Below, piece after piece: positions 1 to 5,600 of a stretch of 20,004 nt of DNA. Position 1 is the stretch's first letter, and the number at the start of each line of letters is the position of its first letter. Both the position numbers and the translations under genes were made by a program. The stretch comes from an uncultured Bacillota bacterium (GTDB lineage Bacteria; Bacillota_I; Bacilli_A; RF39; UBA660). The stretch lies in contig CAJKKJ010000002.1 of NCBI GenBank assembly GCA_905200435.1, positions 1 through 20,004 of the forward strand, written 5' to 3'. The notes under the pieces were generated by a model. That model searched no databases and was not told where the DNA came from. It saw only the letters and a list, made by a program, of their open reading frames with translations.

Positions 1-336
1 AAAGTAGAAAAACAAATAAAGCTGGGAAAAAATCCTTCCATTGATACAATTATACAAGCAATTAAGAAGATATATAAAGAGTATAATTGAAGATCCTGAT
101 TATATGTTGAGGATAATAGACATGAAGATACAATGATATATTTAAAGCAAATTGAAGAAATTAGCAAAAATGGTCGAGTAGTTATAAAATTAGTACTATG
201 AAAAGGTGAAGAGCATAGTAAAAATTCTATAATAACATTAATGAAATTAAATAAAAGAACGTGGAACCAAACTATAAGAAATAGAGGAAAAATCATTTGG
301 AAAAAAGGTAGACAAAAGTGAATAAAAGATGTATAA
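1..336 (+). pseudogene. Stop-riddled reading frame, 3' remnant of an unidentified gene
   Basis: The frame starting at base 1 is open to a TGA at 88-90 (29 residues, ending KKIYKEYN). The same frame then continues with protein-like composition to a TAA at 334-336, broken only by TGA codons near 97, 199 and 319. It includes the segments KQIEEISKNGRVVIKLVL and NKRTWNQTIRNRGKIIW. Either a gene ends at 90 and the rest is unrelated, or this is one decayed gene entering from the left; the constant frame favours decay. The basic C-terminal segment loosely recalls small phage-type RelE/barnase-like nuclease domains, but that is only an impression. I do not recognise the gene. The promoter for the structured RNA lies in its last bases. 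Confidence 0.4.
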
Positions 337-337
337 T
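309..337 (+). promoter_or_regulatory. Sigma-A promoter of the structured RNA
   Basis: TAGACA at 309-314, a 17-base spacer and a perfect TATAAT at 332-337 form a near-consensus vegetative promoter. The predicted start is near 344, just before the two-hairpin RNA. It sits inside the tail of the decayed frame 1-336, so the RNA appears to be an independent transcription unit. Confidence 0.65.
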
Positions 338-344
338 TAGAGTA

Positions 345-480
345 CAATATAAATAGGTTATTTGAGGTGGACAATAGTGCCATCCACGCACCTAAATGGT
401 CAAAAGAGATGCAGGAAACGGCACACCTGCCAAATAAACTAAGACTAAGGAGCTATGATTTACATAGCTCTATAATTTTA
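345..480 (+). ncRNA. Structured RNA with kissing hairpins, candidate guanidine-IV (mepA) riboswitch
   Basis: Hairpin 1 pairs GTGGA (367-371) with TCCAC (383-387). Hairpin 2 pairs GCAGG (411-415) with CCTGC (426-430). The loop of the first carries GTGCC (377-381), and the loop of the second carries its exact complement GGCAC (420-424), so a five-base-pair GC-rich kissing interaction is possible. CCT (391-393) and GGTC (398-401) can also pair with AGG (448-450) and GACT (443-446), enclosing hairpin 2. An intrinsic terminator follows directly. Two loop-kissing hairpins ahead of a terminator is the architecture of the class IV guanidine riboswitch of Clostridia, and the connecting sequence resembles it from memory. 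That identification is inference. Guanidine-IV RNAs normally precede MATE-type exporters; here the next gene (569) encodes an unknown membrane-anchored protein. It could instead be an orphan or another small RNA. Confidence 0.5.
450..480 (+). terminator. Intrinsic terminator of the structured RNA
   Basis: GAGCTATG (450-457) and CATAGCTC (463-470) form a perfect 8-bp stem with loop ATTTA, followed by a moderately T-rich run TATAATTTTA. It lies about 20 bases after hairpin 2, as expected for a transcriptional riboswitch or a short RNA gene. Confidence 0.7.
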
Positions 481-568
481 TAAAAAATATTTTTTTCAAT
501 TATTTTGCAAAATACCAACAAAACGGAGATACAAATTGTCTAAATAGTAGAAAGGTTAGGTGGTATAT

Positions 569-1114
569 ATGAAAAAAATAATAATCATATTAGTAATTAT
601 AGCAGTTGCAGCAGTTGGAACAATGTATTTGATTGACTCTATTAAAATGAAAAATGGTGAGGAAGTAGTATTTGGAACTTGGGGTAAAAAATATTCAACG
701 GTAGTAAAGACAAGCCAAAATGAAAATATAATAGAAGAAGTGAAATACTCTAAAACAATTGGTGACACTACAATAGAACTAAAAATTCCAAATGGTTGGA
801 ATTATAAAAAAATGCAAGTAGCAGAAGATGATAATTATGATTATGCTTTAAAGCTTTATAAAAACGATGAAGAGCAGTATGCAATGATATATTTTTATAA
901 AGAAAAATTTGGCGTTTGTGGTACTGAAAGAATATCAAAAAATATAAATTTAAATAATGGAAACGAAGTTGTTGTTGGATATCATTCAGGTGATGGAGTG
1001 TGGAGAGATATTCTTATAGATCCCAATAAAAACATTGTAGTAATTAATCCAAATCTACCAAAAAAGGAGGCAGATGAAGCGATTGAAATTATAAAAACTG
1101 TAAACATAAAGTAA
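569..1114 (+). CDS. Membrane-anchored hypothetical protein
   Basis: This is a 181-residue protein of unknown function. Residues 3-26 (KKIIIILVIIAVAAVGTMYL) form one hydrophobic segment behind a lysine-rich start, so it is probably an N-terminally anchored protein with an extracytoplasmic domain. There is no lipobox cysteine. After the anchor comes a motif of the form K-M-K-N-G-E-E-V-V-F-G-T-W-G, then a mixed alpha/beta-looking domain rich in Lys, Glu and Asn. The ATG at 569 is chosen over an in-frame GTG at 560 because AGGTGG at 558-563 is well spaced for it. The gene lies about 90 bases after the RNA terminator and may be read through from it. A similar post-anchor arrangement occurs in the small membrane protein at 19546. 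No enzymatic motif is visible. Confidence 0.7.
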   Translation: MKKIIIILVIIAVAAVGTMYLIDSIKMKNGEEVVFGTWGKKYSTVVKTSQNENIIEEVKYSKTIGDTTIELKIPNGWNYKKMQVAEDDNYDYALKLYKNDEEQYAMIYFYKEKFGVCGTERISKNINLNNGNEVVVGYHSGDGVWRDILIDPNKNIVVINPNLPKKEADEAIEIIKTVNIK

Positions 1115-1126
1115 ATAATTTAAAAA

Positions 1127-1165
1127 AAGCAGATAGTTGATAATTATCTGCTTTTGTGATATAAA
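1127..1165 (+). promoter_or_regulatory. Composite terminator-promoter module, copy 1
   Basis: AAGCAGATA (1127-1135) pairs with TATCTGCTT (1145-1153) and is followed by TTTT, closing the unit at 1114. The loop contains TTGATA (1137-1142). Exactly 17 bases on lies TATAAA (1160-1165), preceded by TG at -15/-14, giving an extended -10 promoter for the acetyltransferase gene at 1194. Terminator and promoter therefore share the same 39 bases. The same design recurs at 7810, 15330 and 19896. Confidence 0.65.
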
Positions 1166-1193
1166 AAAACAAATAAAATTTATAGAGGAAAAT

Positions 1194-1628
1194 ATGGAAA
1201 TAGTTGAAGTACATAATAGAACGGGAAATTTGATAAATGAGCTTGTAGAAATCTTGGAAGATTCAGTAAGAGCAACACATACATTTTTGGCAAATGAAGA
1301 AATAGAAAAAATAAAAGAATATGTTCCACAAGCAATTAAAGAAGTATCTGATTTAGTAATTATAAAAGATGAAAATAATGTTCCTGTTGGATTTATGGGA
1401 ATTGAAGAACAAAAGCTTGAAATGCTATTTATAAAAAATAGTTAAAGAGGAAAAGGACTAGGCAAGCAATTACTAAATTACGGCATAGAATATTATTGCG
1501 TAAAGGAGTTAACTGTAAATGAACAAAATCCTACAGCTAAAGGCTTCTATGAACATATAGGCTTTAGAACATACAAAAGAAGTGAAATTGATGAGCAAGG
1601 AAATCCGTATCCAATTTTATATATGTGA
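1194..1628 (+). pseudogene. YjaB-like GNAT N-acetyltransferase, interrupted by one TAA
   Basis: The 144-codon frame begins at ATG 1194 behind AGAGGAA (1184-1190). It matches the layout of the YjaB-type GNAT family (about 147 residues): N-terminal RATHTFL, central PVGFMGIEEQKLEMLFI, acetyl-CoA loop RGKGLGKQLL, then VNEQNPTAKGFYEHIGF and a C-terminal GNPYPILYM. A single in-frame TAA at 1443-1445 sits just before the Arg-Gly of the acetyl-CoA binding loop, where relatives usually have an aromatic residue such as Tyr in a YRGKG motif; TAT to TAA is one substitution. Everything downstream stays in frame to TGA 1626-1628. The truncated product (83 residues) would lack the cofactor site, so it is probably inactive. 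A sequencing error is the alternative. Confidence 0.8.
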
Positions 1629-1987
1629 TTGGATGACAAGGAAAATGTCAGTATTGATGTTAGCTTGTTCTTTGTTGTAAATGGTAAATTTTTAATACAT
1701 TGTTGTAAAAAGAAGATGGAGAAAAATATGGTGATTTTATAAATTATCCTCAAAGCCATATGGAAATCTGGGATAAGTATTATTATAAAAAATATCATGT
1801 TGATTTTGATTATTTTCCTAGAGGAAGAGTTGTTTATAATATTAAAGAAAATAAATATTATGTGTATCATGATAAATGTATAAAAGATTTAAGTAATATT
1901 GTTGGTACGGAAGATAAAGAAAAAATAGAAATAAGAGAAGATTTTCACTATCAATGTCATAAATGTAATAAAAATTATATTATGTAA
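1629..1987 (+). pseudogene. Small conserved-type hypothetical protein, frameshifted
   Basis: Two adjoining frames read as one protein. From 1629 the first runs LDDKENVSIDVSLFFVVNGK and on to IHCCK. After a run of five A residues (1707-1711) the sense continues one base back, as EDGEKYGDFINYPQSHMEIW, through FDYFPRGRVVYN to CHKCNKNYIM with a TAA at 1985-1987. Pairs of cysteines (CC, then CxxC near the end) suggest a small metal-binding or redox-type fold, but no function is known to me. There is no convincing start codon: the first frame abuts the TGA of the acetyltransferase. The ATG at 1760 would give only the C-terminal 75 residues and has no ribosome binding site. One missing base in the A-run explains the break. 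Confidence 0.55.
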
Positions 1988-2016
1988 TAAGTAAGTATAA
2001 CTAGTGCTTGTTAAGA

Positions 2017-2046
2017 ATTGTACTCGAAATGGGGTGCAATTTTTTT
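2017..2046 (+). terminator. Intrinsic terminator
   Basis: ATTGTACTC (2017-2025) pairs with GGGTGCAAT (2032-2040), including two G-U pairs, with loop GAAATG, followed by six T residues. It separates the 1194-1987 remnants from the hydrolase gene. A short inverted repeat AATTC-TAC-GAATT (2070-2082) follows, just ahead of a TGTTAAAAT extended -10 (2087-2095), and could be an operator. Confidence 0.7.
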
Positions 2047-2124
2047 GTACTAGTGGGTCAGATTTATGTAATTCTACGAATTTTATGTTAAAATATACGA
2101 AAAATGAAAAAAGGTGTTATAAAC

Positions 2125-3135
2125 ATGGAAAAGAAAAATAATTGGTTAAATATTTTAAAAAAGATACTAATTGCAACAGGAATTGTGGTTATAATTAGTG
2201 TAATAACAACCATAGGAATAGGAAATTATTTTGTTAATTATGCAATATTAAGAACCGGAAATGGTGGAGACAGAGAAGTAAAAAATAAAGAAGTAATAGA
2301 AGTTGCTAGCATAGATAACGAAACTGAAAGAATTATAGAAGAAAATCGAGAAGAAGAAAAACAACTTGCAAATGAATGGGCAAGTACTATAAAAAACGAA
2401 AAGGTTGAGATTACGGCAAATGATGGGATAACCTTAAAAGGAACCGAATACATAAAAGATGAACAAATTAATGACTGGGTAATTGTTCTACATGGTTATC
2501 GTTCAAATCCAGAATCTGTAATTTCAATAGGAATGCATATTTCAGAAAAAGGCTACAATGTACTAATTCCATATATGAGAGCCACTGGCGAAAGTGAAGG
2601 CGAATATATTGGAATGGGATGGTTAGATAAAGACGACTTAAAATGTTGGATAGATTTAATTATAAAGCAAAATAATAATTCTAACATTATATTACATGGT
2701 TCGTCAATGGGTGCTGCAACAGTACTCATGGCATCAGGAGATGAACTTCCAAGCAATGTTAAAGCAATAATAGAAGACAGCGGTTATACATCAGTATGGG
2801 ATATATTTGCATCAGAGGCTAAGGCTAGGTTTAATTTGCCAGCTTTTCCAGTATTAAATATGTTTGAAATAGTTGCAAATTTCAGAGCAAAATACAATAT
2901 TAAAGAAGCATCAGCATTAGAGCAAGTGAAAAAAGCAACTGTTCCAATATTATTTATTCATGGAGATAATGATGATTTTGTTCCAGAGTACATGTGTGAA
3001 AAATTATATGAAGCAGCTAATTGCAAGAAGGATAAACTTATAATACATAGTGCAGGACATACTGAATCAAGATATAAAGAGCCAGAAACATATTATAATA
3101 AGATATTTGATTTTCTAGATAATGTCAGAATTTAA
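2125..3135 (+). CDS. Membrane-anchored alpha/beta hydrolase (YqkD-like)
   Basis: This 336-residue protein has one N-terminal membrane helix (about residues 13-35), a charged Glu/Lys-rich linker, then an alpha/beta-hydrolase domain facing the outside. The oxyanion region is VIVLHGYRSNPES. The nucleophile elbow GSSMG places Ser194, the acid is Asp283 in HGDNDDFVP, and the base is His312 in AGHTES, so the triad is complete. The layout matches the S9-related serine hydrolases such as B. subtilis YqkD; the substrate is unknown, most likely an ester or peptide at the envelope. ATG 2125 is preferred over ATG 2104 because AAAGGTG (2110-2116) precedes it, and starting at 2104 would leave no ribosome binding site. 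It is a stand-alone gene between a terminator and a new promoter. Confidence 0.88.
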   Translation: MEKKNNWLNILKKILIATGIVVIISVITTIGIGNYFVNYAILRTGNGGDREVKNKEVIEVASIDNETERIIEENREEEKQLANEWASTIKNEKVEITANDGITLKGTEYIKDEQINDWVIVLHGYRSNPESVISIGMHISEKGYNVLIPYMRATGESEGEYIGMGWLDKDDLKCWIDLIIKQNNNSNIILHGSSMGAATVLMASGDELPSNVKAIIEDSGYTSVWDIFASEAKARFNLPAFPVLNMFEIVANFRAKYNIKEASALEQVKKATVPILFIHGDNDDFVPEYMCEKLYEAANCKKDKLIIHSAGHTESRYKEPETYYNKIFDFLDNVRI

Positions 3136-3155
3136 TAAAATAATATAGTACAGAA

Positions 3156-3184
3156 TTGAAAAAATGGTATATGTATGATATACT
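3156..3184 (+). promoter_or_regulatory. Promoter with overlapping inverted repeat
   Basis: TTGAAA (3156-3161), a 17-base spacer and TATACT (3179-3184) with an upstream TG give a strong sigma-A promoter for the acidic gene at 3256. GTATAT (3167-3172) and ATATAC (3178-3183) are perfect inverted arms overlapping the -10, a plausible repressor site. Confidence 0.6.
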
Positions 3185-3255
3185 ATGGCCAATACTTATG
3201 TAGTATTATTGTAGAAAGTTTAAACTATGGTTATGCTTTGAAGGGAGACATTTTT

Positions 3256-3630
3256 ATGGAAGTAAGACCACGGTATGCTCTTTGGAAATATGATGATGAG
3301 GCTCTGCCTGAGGATGATTTAGATCTAGAGGATAATTTAGAGCTAATGGATACTTTGAGCAAAGAAATGGGAATAGAAGACATTGTAAGAGGAGATGAGT
3401 TTGAAAGAATTTGTAGATACTGGGAGAGCATTCCTGCTGAACAACGGCATGGGCCTTGTTTAAAAAAGGAAATAGAAGACATTGTAAGAGAGGATGAGTT
3501 TGAAAGAATTTGGAGATATTTGGAGAGCATTCCTGCTGATTACCGCCCAATGCTGGAAAGCAATGTTAGCTATAGAAAATTGACGCCGGAGGAGAAAGAA
3601 AGATTCATAGAGTTACTTAGAAAAGATTGA
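3256..3630 (+). CDS. Very acidic repeat-containing hypothetical protein
   Basis: This 124-residue cytoplasmic protein is dominated by Asp and Glu. ATG 3256 is chosen because AAGGGAG (3241-3247) precedes it; the longer in-frame extension upstream would cover the promoter. It contains a 25-residue unit twice, IEDIVRGDEFERICRYWESI and IEDIVREDEFERIWRYLESI followed by PAxxR, with a period of 99 bases (3373-3447 and 3472-3546). The two DNA copies are nearly identical, so the duplication is recent. A basic tail KLTPEEKERFIELLRKD follows. The TGA stop is followed in frame by KNFMKLPEKEKEKA and a TAA (3673-3675), so relatives may be longer. There is no known fold; the strong acidity recalls nucleic-acid mimics or anti-restriction/antitoxin-type proteins, but that is speculation. 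Its neighbour is the SOS-boxed RhuM-Doc remnant. Confidence 0.6.
   Translation: MEVRPRYALWKYDDEALPEDDLDLEDNLELMDTLSKEMGIEDIVRGDEFERICRYWESIPAEQRHGPCLKKEIEDIVREDEFERIWRYLESIPADYRPMLESNVSYRKLTPEEKERFIELLRKD
3373..3546 (+). repeat. Tandem 99-base intragenic duplication
   Basis: Units 3373-3447 and 3472-3546 differ at only a few positions and are joined by a 24-base linker encoding HGPCLKKE. The period is a multiple of three, so the duplication keeps the frame. Confidence 0.85.
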
Positions 3631-3720
3631 AAAAACTTCATGAAGCTACCTGAAAAGGAGAAAGAAAAAGCATAATATAAAAAATATAAGATTGAATAAT
3701 TATTCTAGCTTAAAAAAATG

Positions 3721-3752
3721 GCTGTAGAGAGTTTGTAACTTTCTACAGCTTT
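3721..3752 (+). terminator. Long-stem intrinsic terminator
   Basis: GCTGTAGAGAGTT (3721-3733) pairs over 13 positions (one G-U) with AACTTTCTACAGC (3737-3749), with loop TGT. The following run is only TTT before A residues, but upstream As pair with it and make the site close to symmetric. Confidence 0.7.
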
Positions 3753-3841
3753 AAAAATTAAAATATAAAATTAGAGAAGCTCAAGATCAATGTATAGTAA
3801 TGTAAAGTATGTTTTATTTTAGAGATATTTACAAAAAAGAA

Positions 3842-3870
3842 TTGACATACAAATGAAACTATTATATAAT
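3842..3870 (+). promoter_or_regulatory. Consensus sigma-A promoter of the RhuM-Doc gene
   Basis: TTGACA (3842-3847), exactly 17 bases, TATAAT (3865-3870): both hexamers match the consensus perfectly. Such a strong promoter would need tight control, which fits the SOS box immediately downstream. Confidence 0.85.
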
Positions 3871-3871
3871 A

Positions 3872-3885
3872 CGAACATAAGTTCT
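3872..3885 (+). promoter_or_regulatory. LexA/DinR-type SOS box
   Basis: CGAACATAAGTTCT contains GAAC-N4-GTTC, the core of the Firmicutes LexA (DinR) operator (Bacillus consensus CGAACRNRYGTTYG). It begins two bases after the -10 box and covers the expected transcription start, the classic place for LexA repression. A third half-site, GAAC at 3890-3893, forms a second inverted pair with the shared GTTC (GTTC-TATAA-GAAC). LexA binding is inferred from sequence only. Confidence 0.7.
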
Positions 3886-3964
3886 ATAAGAACGAAAATT
3901 TGAAGCTTTGTAAGTAGAAGTAAAGGTATCTAGAACTTAAATTATAAAGAAAAGGATGGTTCTT

Positions 3965-4923
3965 ATGGAAGAAAGAAAAAATGAAATTATTTTATTTGAA
4001 AACCAAGGAGTAAAATTAGAAGTAAACTTAAAAGATGAAACGGTATGGCTGAATAGACAACAAATGGCAACATTATTTAACAGAGATGTAAAAACTATAG
4101 GTAAACACATTAATAATGCACTTGCGAGGAATTGGCAGATATTCCAACTGTCGCAAAATTTGCGACAGTTCAAAAAGAAGGCGAAAGAGAAGTAAAAAGA
4201 GAAGTAGAATATTATAACCTAGATATGATTTTAAGTGTTGGATATAGGGTCAAGTCTGATAAGGGAATTTTATTTAGAAAATGGGCAAATAATGTTTTAA
4301 AAGACTATATGCTAAAGGGCTATGCTGTAAATCAAAAGAGATTAGAATATTTAGAAAAAACAGTAAAACTAATAGATATTGCAAACCGAATGGATGAAAG
4401 ATTAGAAGGAAATGATGCAAAAGAAATACTAAGAGTTATAGGAGATTATTCTAAAGCATTAAATTTACTAGATGACTATGACCATAGAACGCTAGAAAAA
4501 GTAAAGGGTAATATAGATGAGAGAAAAATAAAGTATGACGATTGTATTCATGTAATAAACCAGCTTAGATTTAATTCAGAAAGTTCAATATTTGCAATAG
4601 AAAGAAATAGAGGACTTGAAGCAATTATAGGAAATATTTATCAAAGCTTTGGAGGACAAGATATTTATAAGAGTATTGAAGAAAAAGGAGCAAATTTCTT
4701 GTATTTAATCGTAAAGAACCATGTATTTGTCGATGGAAATAAAAGAATTGCTGCAACATTATTTATATATTTTTTAAATTTCTATGGAATTTTATATAAA
4801 AACGGAAGACAGACAATTGATAATAATACATTAGCTGCACTTACTTTATTGATAGCAGAATCAAATCCAAAAGAAAAGGAAATTATTATAGATTTAGTAA
4901 TGAATTTTTTAAAAAATGACTAA
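3965..4923 (+). pseudogene. RhuM-family protein with C-terminal Fic/Doc domain, frameshifted
   Basis: The N-terminal part (ATG 3965, AAAGG at 3951-3955) reads NEIILFENQGVKLEVNLKDE, then TVWLNRQQMATLFNRDVKTI and HINNAL, the DNA-binding-like start of the RhuM virulence-protein family. At about 4125 one base is missing. The sense continues in another frame as EELADIPTVAKFATVQKEGE, NLDMILSVGYRVKS and FRKWANNVLKDYMLKGYAVN, all RhuM hallmarks. The last 150 residues are a Fic/Doc domain with the motif HVFVDGNKR, close to the Doc form HxFxxxNKR used to modify EF-Tu with phosphate; Fic relatives transfer AMP. The combined length, about 319 residues, is normal for the family. As it stands the upstream product is 77 residues and the Doc half lacks a proper start. 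Alternatives are a sequencing error or a programmed shift; no slippery site is visible. Confidence 0.85.
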
Positions 4924-4959
4924 ATGTGGATTTTTCGAATTATCAGATAAGACACCAGA

Positions 4960-4990
4960 AGTGGTTGTTGCTAAATTTGCAACAACCACT
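4960..4990. terminator. 12-bp perfect hairpin between converging genes
   Basis: AGTGGTTGTTGC (4960-4971) and GCAACAACCACT (4979-4990) are perfect inverted arms with loop TAAATTT. The site lies between the end of the + strand RhuM-Doc gene (4923) and the end of the minus-strand surface-protein remnant (4997). A bidirectional terminator is the simplest reading, but neither side has a T-tract, so it may be only a transcript-end stem. A 31-codon frame (4916-5011) overlaps the RhuM-Doc stop and runs through the hairpin; I do not consider it a gene. Confidence 0.5.
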
Positions 4991-4996
4991 AAACCT

Positions 4997-5421
4997 CTAT
5001 ATAAAGAATAATAATAAAAGAATTAATACGGCAAGTACTGTAATTCAAAGTAGTCCAATTAGAATAAATAAGAACGAACTTTTTCTAACTTCAACATTAA
5101 CAATTTTTGTTTTATTTCCAACAGTAACTTCTACAGTAGTAGAGCCTTTACTAATACCAGTAATAACGCCATTGTTATCCACAGTTGCAATTTCAGAATT
5201 TTGACTATTAAAAGAAATTTCATCATTGAATCTTGGCTGTTACTCGTTCCAACATTTAAAGTATTAATATTTCCAACAATAAGGTTAGTTTCTACATTAT
5301 TTATTGTTCCTGTAACAGTTGAATCTTCGGTTTCTCCACCAACATAAAATTTATCAATATTACCACCGTCGACTTTTACATTGGCGTTTTCAACAGTACA
5401 TCTAATTACAGATTGAAATTC
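4997..5421 (-). pseudogene. C-terminal remnant of an Ig-like (BIG2) surface protein
   Basis: On the minus strand, from 5421 down, the sequence reads NANVKVDGGNIDKFYVGGET then TVTGTINNVETNL, a repeat style of clostridial surface proteins. After a frame break near 5230-5250 it reads RFNDEISFNSQNSEIATVDN then NGVITGISKGSTTVEVTV, the signature end of a BIG2 bacterial Ig-like domain. A hydrophobic tail (SFLFILIGLL, then ITVLAVLILLLLF) would be a membrane anchor, but a TGA cuts it in the middle; the final stop is TAG at 4999-4997. The N-terminal bulk is missing: a stop lies immediately upstream of 5421. At least three lesions (5' truncation, frameshift, internal stop) mark it as dead. It is the only clear minus-strand coding remnant in the window. 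Confidence 0.75.
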
Positions 5422-5469
5422 TTATATTAATATTTTATGCAATATTTAGTAGGCTGTAAAAATCCCATA

Positions 5470-5498
5470 TTGTAAATAACTTGTTTTTATGATATAAA
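5470..5498 (+). promoter_or_regulatory. Promoter of the glucanotransferase gene, degenerate relative of the composite module
   Basis: TTGTAA (5470-5475), a 17-base spacer and TATAAA (5493-5498) with TG upstream form an extended -10 promoter. The T-run and TGATATAAA end match the composite modules at 1127 and 7810, but the hairpin part has decayed here. Confidence 0.6.
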
Positions 5499-5540
5499 AA
5501 AGAAGAAACATTGAGTGCTAGTTTTGGAGGTGTTATAGAC

Positions 5541-5600
5541 ATGAAAATAGAACAACAATTTCTACAGAAAATAAATTTGAAAGGAAACAAAAGAATATGA
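5541..5600 (+). other. Leader ORF: displaced original start of the glucanotransferase
   Basis: The best ribosome binding site here, GGAGGTG (5526-5532), precedes ATG 5541, which now opens a 19-codon frame ending in TGA 5598-5600. That stop overlaps the ATG of the enzyme (ATGA). Read one frame over, the same bases give NRTTISTENKFERKQKN joined to the enzyme. One inserted G after ATG would restore a continuous start (ATG GAA AAT AGA). So this looks like a deletion that moved the true start out of frame, with re-initiation now likely at 5597. A real translational-coupling leader is the alternative. Confidence 0.5.

Noticed and set aside
1-336. TGA read as a sense codon (Trp or Gly): all internal stops of this frame are TGA, and most real genes here stop with TAA or TAG.
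   Set aside because: The small gene at 16309 ends with TGA joined to the next ribosome binding site, all intact genes use TGG for Trp with no internal TGA, and a damaged neighbour (1443) carries TAA. Decay explains the frame better.
364-431. Signal recognition particle RNA or a T-box leader.
   Set aside because: No GGAAGGAAGC-type SRP loop and no T-box AGGGTGGNACCGCG sequence.
1707-1715. Programmed -1 frameshift at TAAAAAG in the 1629-1987 gene.
   Set aside because: Not a proper X-XXY-YYZ heptamer, no downstream stem and no upstream start codon; simple damage is more likely.
3628-3675. Readthrough of the TGA of the acidic gene into KNFMKLPEKEKEKA.
   Set aside because: Only 14 extra codons, no stop-context or stem signal; noted as a possible recent truncation only.
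4916-5011. 31-codon ORF overlapping the RhuM-Doc stop, containing VVVAKFATTT.
   Set aside because: No ribosome binding site, and its coding sense is produced by the inverted repeat of the hairpin.
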